Shown one piece after another: positions 6,975 through 12,942 of a stretch of 16,428 nucleotides of DNA; the stretch's first letter is position 1; every line of letters starts with the position of its first letter. The DNA comes from JAKVCB01 sp963578605 (GTDB lineage Bacteria; Planctomycetota; Planctomycetia; Pirellulales; Lacipirellulaceae), in NCBI GenBank assembly GCA_963578605.1, contig CAUZEA010000113.1:1-16428 (forward strand). The letters run 5' to 3'. Made by a program: the position numbers and the translations under genes. Under the pieces are notes generated by a model. The model was not told where the DNA came from. It saw only the letters and a list, made by a program, of their open reading frames with translations, and did no database searches.

Positions 6975-7893
6975 ATGAGTCGTGATGCGCAGTCGGAACG
7001 TAAGAAGCTCCTCCTCCTATGCATCCCCATCACAATGGGCTTGGGCTACATCTACTACGGTTGGACCAGTCTCCAGGATGCCAGGACTAGCGTCAACTGG
7101 CCTGTTACGCCGGGTACAATCGTCAACTCGCGAGTCGAAACTCACACTACTGACGGAGAAACCTATGACTCTACCACCGTTGAGTATGTCTACACCGTGG
7201 ATGGTGTCGAGTACTCCTCGGATGTCGTGAGGTTTGGTGCACCGCGTCCAGGGGCAGGGAGCCTTTCTCAGTATTTTAGCCGTCGACCAGATCTACCAAG
7301 TCCGGGGTCCAGGGAATCGCCTATGTATCCCGTCGGCAAGGCCGTATCTGTTTCGTACGAGCCCAGTAATGTTACAAATGCCGTACTGGAGCCCGGTGGC
7401 GAGTCGTATGATTTTCTTTACCTCGGTGGAGTCCTTGCCCTGGTCCCCCTTCTGGCCGGCCTCGGAATCAACACGCTCCATCGAGTGCAACACGCCGAAC
7501 CGACTGGACAAAGTGGTCACGCTCTTTTTCACGGGTGTGGCAATGTTGGTCGCTGTTCCCTTCACTCTGAGCTACCGTTTCGCTTACCTCCTAACAGCTC
7601 TCGGCGTAATTCTCCCACTCGTTGGAAATTTCTTGGACGACGAATTGGGTTTCCCGTTGATCATGATCAGCCTGTGCTGTTGTCTCATGCCGGGAGTGGG
7701 GGGAATGCTCTTTCGCTTCGTGGGTTGGGTTAATATTGAACTTCCTGAGAAAATAAATGACCCGGATCCAGCAGTGAGGCGGCGTGCGGAAATGATGCAG
7801 GGATGGATTATGATCATGATTGTCGTGTTTATTGTTGGTGCGTTCCTCTTCGTGTTCGGGCGGGAAATATGGCTGCATGGATGGTCCCGTTAG
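6975..7893 (+). pseudogene. DUF3592 membrane protein with a +1 frameshift
   Basis: From ATG 6975 a membrane helix (about residues 12-30, LLLLCIPITMGLGYIYYG) precedes a typical DUF3592 extracytoplasmic domain: NWPVTPGTIVNSRVE, VEYVYTVDGVEYSSD, YPVGKAVSVSYEPSN and AVLEPG. A second helix (YLGGVLALVPLLAGLGINTL) follows. Between about 7470 and 7505 the sensible reading moves to the next frame, which continues with NRLDKVVTLFFTGVAMLVAV, further membrane helices, a conserved-looking ELPEKINDPDPAVRRRAEM stretch and a last helix to IWLHGWSR at 7893. Total length is 306 codons plus one base, so one extra base explains it; no homopolymer sits at the junction. DUF3592 proteins are of unknown function and common in planctomycetes. 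Confidence 0.7.
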
Positions 7894-8028
7894 CGGCTTC
7901 GGAGTCGCGGGCAAAGGCTACTTCCGCTTGAGTGCTTTCAATCATCGGTACACCGGCTTCTGAACGTGATTGGTTAGTTCGTAATCAAAAAGGCGTTGGC
8001 ATAGTGCGTACTCCAGCTCTTTGTTGGG

Positions 8029-8052
8029 GCAAAACGGTAAATACCGTTTTGC
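8029..8052. terminator. Hairpin with A/T-rich flanks downstream of tRNA-Val
   Basis: GCAAAACGGTA and TACCGTTTTGC are perfect 11-bp arms around AA. Read on the minus strand it lies about 75 nt past the tRNA 3' end; with the inner ACGGTA/TACCGT stem followed by TTTT it could act as a weak intrinsic terminator in either direction. The T run is short. Part of the arm (CAAAACGGTA) also occurs at 5937-5946. Confidence 0.4.
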
Positions 8053-8121
8053 ATCGAAAGAAAGGGGCCGCACTGCCGACCAACGGCAGGTATCAGAATG
8101 ATTGATTCGGCGGATTTTACG

Positions 8122-8200
<79 letters not shown>

Positions 8201-8319
8201 GGCAGCCCGGTTTCCTTGAAATGTAGTGCAAGAGGTGACGCGCGACTAGTCGAACTCAGCATCGCCGCCAGATTCTCCAACGTAACAACCGTCAGGGGCA
8301 ACCGATTCCCACGAGGTCG

Positions 8320-8763
8320 TCAGGATTCCGAATCTGCTGGCGCTTCCGGGTCAGACATGCTGGTGTCGGACCCTGGCGAATCAGATACTGTCACGTCGGA
8401 CCCTGACGAATCAAATACTGTCACGTCGGAATCCGATGAATCGGATGCTGTCGGTTCGGACGTGGGCGGTTCAAATTTGGGAGCCGTGGGAACGTCCTGC
8501 TCCTGGTCACTTGTGATTTGTGGCACGTCGTACGACGAATAATCGGTACTGTTGGCCTCCGAATAGACCTGCGAGTTAAAATCGGACTGGATGTCACTCA
8601 GGCCGCGCCGGAACTGGTTATAGCTCTTTCCCACCGAACGCGCCACTTCCGGTAGACGTTTGCCAAACAAAATCACGGCAATCATCCCGATGACAAGGAT
8701 CTCTCCCACGCCGGGGCTACCGAAAATAAAGGCCAGGGCAGGCAGTTCAAGTAAGTCCAACAT
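8320..8763 (-). CDS. TatA/TatB-family twin-arginine translocase subunit with a Ser/Asp-rich repeat tail
   Basis: This 147-residue protein has the Tat subunit layout: a short periplasmic N-terminus, one membrane helix (about 18-34, VGEILVIGMIAVILFG), the FGKRLPEVARSVG hinge and an amphipathic helix to about residue 65 (KSYNQFRRGLSDIQSD). The rest is acidic and disordered, rich in SDS, DVTV and SDP. In the membrane Tat subunits bind TatC and form the pore for folded RR-signal proteins. Length and tail make it more TatB-like than its upstream partner, but the two classes are not cleanly separable in this phylum. No Shine-Dalgarno site precedes the ATG at 8763. tatC is not in the window. Confidence 0.85.
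   Translation of the reverse strand: MLDLLELPALAFIFGSPGVGEILVIGMIAVILFGKRLPEVARSVGKSYNQFRRGLSDIQSDFNSQVYSEANSTDYSSYDVPQITSDQEQDVPTAPKFEPPTSEPTASDSSDSDVTVFDSSGSDVTVSDSPGSDTSMSDPEAPADSES
8365..8454 (-). repeat. Three 30-bp tandem repeats in the Tat subunit tail
   Basis: Units 8365-8394, 8395-8424 and 8425-8454 begin GTCGGA. The first two differ at two positions and the third is more diverged. They encode ten-residue Ser/Asp blocks such as DSSGSDVTV and DSPGSDTSM. The tail is a region of easy length change. Confidence 0.85.
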
Positions 8764-8785
8764 CTTTGATCGGTGTCGAAGGAGG

Positions 8786-8822
8786 AAAAAGAAGAGCGCC
8801 GCCAGACCATCAGCGGCGGCAC
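8786..8822 (-). terminator. Intrinsic-terminator-like hairpin between the two Tat genes
   Basis: On the minus strand GTGCCGCC and GGCGGCGC pair over 8 bp (one G-T) around an 11-nt loop (8804-8814), followed by the T-rich TCTTCTTTTT (8795-8786). It starts 19 nt after the tatA stop codon and ends 23 nt before the next start, so it may reduce expression of the second subunit. It could also be an mRNA-stabilising hairpin. Confidence 0.5.
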
Positions 8823-8840
8823 AGACGGTCGCTGCCAGGG

Positions 8841-9077
8841 CTAATCACCCTGAGACGAATCACCCTGAGACGAAACTTTTTCCTCGTCGGTTTCTTCCCC
8901 GACTCGTTCCAACTCTTCGGTCATGCCCCGGGCACCTTTTTTGAACTCAACAATACCCTTACCCAGGTTCCGCATGACGTTGGGCAGTCGATTGCCGAAA
9001 ATCACCAGCACGACAAACGCCACCACCGCCAGGATGACAATCTCCGGCAAACCGGGCATTCCGTAAGAAAATAACAT
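8841..9077 (-). CDS. tatA: Sec-independent protein translocase subunit TatA
   Basis: This 78-residue protein is of TatA size. It has one membrane helix (about 10-27, LPEIVILAVVAFVVLVIF), the hinge FGNRLPNVMRNLG, the amphipathic helix KGIVEFKKGARGMTEELE and a short acidic end. I start at ATG 9077, which has GGAG nine bases upstream and gives a normal TatA N-terminus; a TTG at 9095 would add six unlikely residues. TatA multimers line the channel for folded, twin-arginine-tagged proteins together with TatC. It is the first gene of the pair with 8320-8763 and has its own good promoter at 9223-9250. The last ten residues are a duplicated SSQGD. Confidence 0.88.
   Translation of the reverse strand: MLFSYGMPGLPEIVILAVVAFVVLVIFGNRLPNVMRNLGKGIVEFKKGARGMTEELERVGEETDEEKVSSQGDSSQGD
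8844..8873 (-). repeat. Exact 15-bp tandem duplication at the tatA 3' end
   Basis: ATCACCCTGAGACGA occurs twice in direct succession (8844-8858 and 8859-8873) and encodes SSQGD-SSQGD just before the stop. It keeps the frame. Confidence 0.9.
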
Positions 9078-9400
9078 AGATACGCACTCCCACAATCAAA
9101 AATATTACCGATGGGGCACGCGTACAAGCGGCGAATGCCGGCAATGGCCCTCCAAAGGGGTCGCCAGAACCAACTCGTGCGGCTTTGTGCAATACGAGCA
9201 CAAAATCACCCTTGCTGTGTTTATTTTACTGGGTCACGTTCAACTGTCAAACGGGAATTGGCAGCAGCGTAAAATGCGGTAGGTGGGATGCGGAATAGGC
9301 CTAATCGGAGGTCGGTTCAAGACTTCGGCCACTTGACGAGTGTGCTGCATGTTTTTCAAAAGGCGCCGGAAGTCGGAAGTTTCCCCCCCCTGCCGGGTGT
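9078..9400. other. Gene-free region between the toroid gene and tatA
   Basis: These 323 bases carry the tatA promoter (9223-9250) and a leader of about 140 nt. A C8 run lies at 9383-9390, ten bases past the toroid gene stop. Frames that stay open here are extensions of antisense shadows. I see no terminator for the Exb operon and no RNA gene. Confidence 0.6.
9223..9250 (-). promoter_or_regulatory. Sigma70-type promoter for tatA
   Basis: On the minus strand a perfect -35 TTGACA (9250-9245) is separated by 16 bp from TAAAAT (9228-9223), five of six matches to TATAAT. Transcription would start near 9215 and run into tatA after about 140 nt. No operator-like symmetry is evident. Confidence 0.6.
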
Positions 9401-11509
9401 TCACTTGTTGACTTTCGCCTGTCGGAGGTTCGACGTGGGCAAAGTGTACCGATAATAGACCTCCAGACAGAGCGCGGCCATCGCGGTCGTATAAACACGG
9501 CCCCCGTAACCACCCCACACGGTCTGCGGATCCCAACTGCCCGCCAACGAGCCCTGGCTGCGCTGCAGACCCAGAATCTCGCGCTTGAGCGCCACGTTCC
9601 AACGTTCCCACCGCTCGTCACCCAGCGGGTGCAGGGCCAAGGTGGCGTAATACCAGTAGTAGAGATTCGGTTTGCCGTCACCCGGAAGCTGTTGTCCGAT
9701 GTAGCGGGCCGCTTCTGCCACGGACGGGTCCTGTTGCGATACGTCCAGAAACAAACGACACAAGAGCCCTTCAGCAGTCATGGTTCGCGACGGTCGCTGC
9801 CCGGGTCGATAGCTTGCCAGGCCACCAAACTGGCCACTGGAACAGCTATCCAAAAAATGGTGCATCTGGTCTTGCACTCCCCGGGGAACATTGATTCCGG
9901 CCAGCGCGGCGCTCTTGAGTGCCATGACTTGCCAACCGAACTGGCTCATGTCCCCCTGGTCACCAGGTCGGTAGCGCCACCCGCCACCACTCCGGTTCTG
10001 GGAGGACAGCGAGTAGTCGACGCCCCGTTGCACGTAGGGTCGCATGCGCTGGTCACCTGTCATGGCGTAAGCTTCGCAGATGGCAAACAGGGCCATGCTG
10101 TGACAGTACATGTTGGCATAGGTGGAAGAATCGCCTCCCAAATTTCCTTGACGCTGGCTCCGCAACAGGTACTCCAAACCCCATTGGACTGTTTTTCGAT
10201 GGGGCCCTTGATAATGAGTCTGGCCGGCACCAAGAAAGGCCAGCAGCGCCAATCCCGTGATGCCCGTGTCAGCACGTATCCCGGCCCCTTGCCGGTCATG
10301 CCCCAGCACCCGCTGCTCATGTCCGGCCCCAAACTGACTGGCATCCCAGCGGCCATCCTCCTGCTGGTTCGCCTCCAGCCACCCCAGGGCAGATTCCACT
10401 GCCGATTCGGTGAGGATGCTGCCGCCTCCCTGGCGCGTCACCTCGCCCCGCTCCTCACTAATCCGTCCCTGGTACACCTCGGGAATAGGTGCCCCGTCAG
10501 CCAGGCGGGCCGGCGCTGCCGTCTCCTCTGGCGGGCTTGTGACAGGTGGCGAGTCACTCTCGACGATTGAATTGGTTCTGGAGAGAGGAACCGCCGCAGT
10601 CGGTTTGCGTGAAGCCCTGGCCACCTGATCGGTGACGGAAGCCAGATCGTTCGCCGTGGCCTCCGGCTGCTTCACGAGTTCAGAAACCGTCGACCCATTT
10701 TCTATCTGGGTTAAGTCGGACGACAACTCGGGCTCCGGTAACTGGACCGGCTTGGTGATGATCCGGTCAATCTGCGTATCGAGGTGATTCTGTTCCAAGG
10801 GAAATTCTATCTCCTTGGGACTGCGCACCAGGTCAGCAAACCCGTCGCTTACATCGACCCGGCGAGCCTTCGGTTCCAACGGCATCTGTTCAACCGTGGT
10901 TGTCTGATTATTGCGCTGAGGCACCACAATGGGTGACGCGGCCAATGCCTCGCGAGTCGTGGCCGGTGTGGTGACTTTCTCGCCGGCAGGGTCGATTTCA
11001 AAGACGGTCTCGTTCGATTCTGCAGCAACCATCGGGGCATGAGAAGGCTGGCCACTGTCGACCAGTTCCATGTCGGGTTGTTCGCGATCCAGATCTTCCT
11101 GGTCCCTGGCGGAGTCCCCTCGCAAAACGGGTCCCACCTCGGGATCGGTCGTTTTTTCTACTGAAAATTTATTCCAGGGCTTCAACGGTTCCTGTTCAAC
11201 TTCCGGCTGCTCTCTTTTGATGAGGGGCCGTTCTGAGTCACTTGAAACGAGTGTTACACGGATGGAATTTTCAGCTGCCTGGAAGGGAACGAGCGAAAAC
11301 AGCTGTGTCTTGTAGGCGTACCCGGTCAACAGTAGATGTGAAAACACCGAGAGCACAACGCATTTCGACAGGGGGCGGGTTTGACCCCAGCGAGTGCGTG
11401 TCACGATCAACAAAGCGATCGTCAGCGCAGCAAGTCCCGACCAGAGCATGATCCACAGGGACCGCAAGGTGGGAAGTAACGCTTCGAGTTGCTCAAAATC
11501 AATAGGCAT
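9401..11509 (-). CDS. TonB-like membrane-anchored protein with C-terminal squalene-cyclase-like alpha/alpha-toroid domain
   Basis: The 702 residues have three parts. Two membrane helices lie at about 18-38 (WIMLWSGLAALTIALLIV) and 50-66 (CVVLSVFSHLLLTGYAY); the second has S54-x3-H58, the signature of TonB/TolA anchor helices that contact ExbB/TolQ. Residues about 75-360 are an acidic, Pro/Glu-rich periplasmic linker. Residues about 368-690 are a prenyltransferase/squalene-oxidase-repeat toroid with QW-like motifs (QQEDGRW, QNRSGGGWRY, QGSLAGSW) and TGITGLALLAFLGAG. The class II cyclase motif DxDD is absent, so terpene cyclisation is unlikely. As the last gene after exbB and exbD (78 nt gap) it is best read as the partner that transmits proton-motive force to a periplasmic target. 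No ribosome site is visible at the ATG. Confidence 0.8.
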   Translation of the reverse strand: MPIDFEQLEALLPTLRSLWIMLWSGLAALTIALLIVTRTRWGQTRPLSKCVVLSVFSHLLLTGYAYKTQLFSLVPFQAAENSIRVTLVSSDSERPLIKREQPEVEQEPLKPWNKFSVEKTTDPEVGPVLRGDSARDQEDLDREQPDMELVDSGQPSHAPMVAAESNETVFEIDPAGEKVTTPATTREALAASPIVVPQRNNQTTTVEQMPLEPKARRVDVSDGFADLVRSPKEIEFPLEQNHLDTQIDRIITKPVQLPEPELSSDLTQIENGSTVSELVKQPEATANDLASVTDQVARASRKPTAAVPLSRTNSIVESDSPPVTSPPEETAAPARLADGAPIPEVYQGRISEERGEVTRQGGGSILTESAVESALGWLEANQQEDGRWDASQFGAGHEQRVLGHDRQGAGIRADTGITGLALLAFLGAGQTHYQGPHRKTVQWGLEYLLRSQRQGNLGGDSSTYANMYCHSMALFAICEAYAMTGDQRMRPYVQRGVDYSLSSQNRSGGGWRYRPGDQGDMSQFGWQVMALKSAALAGINVPRGVQDQMHHFLDSCSSGQFGGLASYRPGQRPSRTMTAEGLLCRLFLDVSQQDPSVAEAARYIGQQLPGDGKPNLYYWYYATLALHPLGDERWERWNVALKREILGLQRSQGSLAGSWDPQTVWGGYGGRVYTTAMAALCLEVYYRYTLPTSNLRQAKVNK

Positions 11510-11587
11510 TGAGGTAAATACTCTTGTCTGCGGATGGCCGCTGCTGACCGGAATTGTCGCACATGAAAGATCAAGGGAGATGAAAAC

Positions 11588-12007
11588 CTAAAACCGGCGT
11601 TTATCCAGACGGACGGAGATCCCCATCTCGGACACGCCCGCGGTCCGGCACGCATTCAGCACATTGGCCACATTCTGGAACGGGCCCTCCGCGTCTCCAC
11701 GTACCAACACTCCAAAATCCTGATACTCCTGCTGAACCACGGACAGTTTCTCGACCAGTTGTTCCAGTGAGACGATCTCGCGCTCGAAGGAAATCACGCC
11801 ATCTCGATGCACGTTGATTACTCTTTTCTCCGGCGCCGCGGTGAGTGCACCTGAATTACCAACTTCAGGAATTTTCAGTCCAATCTTCCGTTCCAATTCA
11901 GTGAATTTCGTACCCACCATGAAGAAGATGATCAACAAGAAAACAATGTCGATCATGGGCGTCATGTTGAGCGATGGCTGGTCGTCCAGGTGGGTCTTGA
12001 GTGGCAT
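11588..12007 (-). CDS. exbD: ExbD/TolR-family proton-channel subunit
   Basis: At 139 residues it has the usual length for the family. A cytoplasmic start ends in LNMTPMIDIVFLLIIFFMV, the conserved ExbD/TolR helix with the proton-carrying aspartate at D20. The periplasmic domain (about 40-135) has the ExbD fold pattern: KRVINVHRDGVISFE, LEQLVEKLSVVQQEY, GVLVRGDAEGPFQNVANVLN and GISVRLD. With ExbB it forms the inner-membrane motor that couples proton flow to a TonB- or TolA-like rod. It lies 49 nt after exbB and 78 nt before the toroid gene, in one operon. ExbD and TolR cannot be separated by sequence alone; the symbol marks the family. Confidence 0.92.
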   Translation of the reverse strand: MPLKTHLDDQPSLNMTPMIDIVFLLIIFFMVGTKFTELERKIGLKIPEVGNSGALTAAPEKRVINVHRDGVISFEREIVSLEQLVEKLSVVQQEYQDFGVLVRGDAEGPFQNVANVLNACRTAGVSEMGISVRLDKRRF

Positions 12008-12056
12008 GATGGCTTGTTAGGATCCGTGGCAGGGCAGGGTAAAAAAAACGTCCTCG

Positions 12057-12911
12057 CTAAGCTGCTTTATCCTTGCGCATTTTTTTCCGGGGCGGATCAG
12101 TTGATTCCCAGGCGTCTCCGGCAATCATCTTCACGACCTGTTGCCCCAGCGCATCGATCTCGATAATCAAACGGTCAACTCGACTCACAAAAAACAAGTA
12201 GGCGATCAAGGCGGGGATGGCAACCGTCAGTCCGGCCGCTGTCGTCAACAGTGCTTGACTGATCCCGGCTGCCAACAATTCGGGCCGCCCCATCGCGTCG
12301 GCCGTGGCAATGGAGTTGAAGGCCTGGATCATGCCGACGACCGTGCCCAGCATGCCTAACAGGGGGCTGATCGTGGAAATGCCGTTAAACAATCGCAAGT
12401 ATCGTCGCAGACCATTCGAAACCCTTTCCCCCGCGTCGATAATCGCCTGTTCCACCTCGACCGAGGAACGACCCCATTTGCGAACAGCGGCCTCAAACAC
12501 TTCGGCCACCGGACTGAGACTTTCCTCACATCGAATGAGCGCTTCCTCAGGGGTCAGTTTTCCTTCGCGTAACTGTTCCAGAAATCTTCGCACAAACGGT
12601 CGCGGGATAACGCGCCCATGTCGTAAGCTCACCGCGCGCTCAAATACAAAAACAAGCAGAATGAAGGAACAGACACCAATCGGGATCAGCAATGGTCCGC
12701 CTTCGTGTAAAACCTGCAACAGATTTTTCGTCGGAATCGGATTCTCCATCGCCATGGGAGCGACCTGGTCGTCCCCGGTCGACAGGGACGTGTCGACTTC
12801 CGGTAACGATTGCGCGTGCGTCACATCAGCAAAGATTGGTACGGTCGCAATTGCCAAGGCGACTACGAGCGCCCGGAAAAGCAACGGTGTTGGCAGCAGC
12901 AAGTTGAACAT
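12057..12911 (-). CDS. exbB: MotA/TolQ/ExbB-family proton-channel subunit with N-terminal signal peptide
   Basis: I start at ATG 12911, preceded by AAGGAAAG and followed by a signal peptide (about 1-34, ending THAQ), giving 284 residues. The ATG at 12989 would overlap the TPR gene and add 26 polar residues before the signal. After a short periplasmic stretch come three helices: about 73-92 (LLIPIGVCSFILLVFVFERA), about 175-194 (ISPLLGMLGTVVGMI, the family signature) and about 224-242 (TTAAGLTVAIPALIAYLFF), with the large cytoplasmic loop between the first two. With ExbD it forms the proton-driven motor. It follows the TPR gene by 31 nt. A signal peptide plus periplasmic extension is known in a subset of ExbB proteins. 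Confidence 0.9.
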   Translation of the reverse strand: MFNLLLPTPLLFRALVVALAIATVPIFADVTHAQSLPEVDTSLSTGDDQVAPMAMENPIPTKNLLQVLHEGGPLLIPIGVCSFILLVFVFERAVSLRHGRVIPRPFVRRFLEQLREGKLTPEEALIRCEESLSPVAEVFEAAVRKWGRSSVEVEQAIIDAGERVSNGLRRYLRLFNGISTISPLLGMLGTVVGMIQAFNSIATADAMGRPELLAAGISQALLTTAAGLTVAIPALIAYLFFVSRVDRLIIEIDALGQQVVKMIAGDAWESTDPPRKKMRKDKAA

Positions 12912-12942
12912 TCTTCTTTCCTTGAACACGATGGGGCGTTCT

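Noticed and set aside
9629..10570. Plus-strand frame of 313 codons
   Set aside because: Antisense to the toroid domain and without any domain of its own.
9401..11509. Squalene-hopene cyclase enzyme
   Set aside because: The toroid has QW-like motifs but lacks DxDD, is only about half the length of a cyclase, and sits on a TonB-like anchor.
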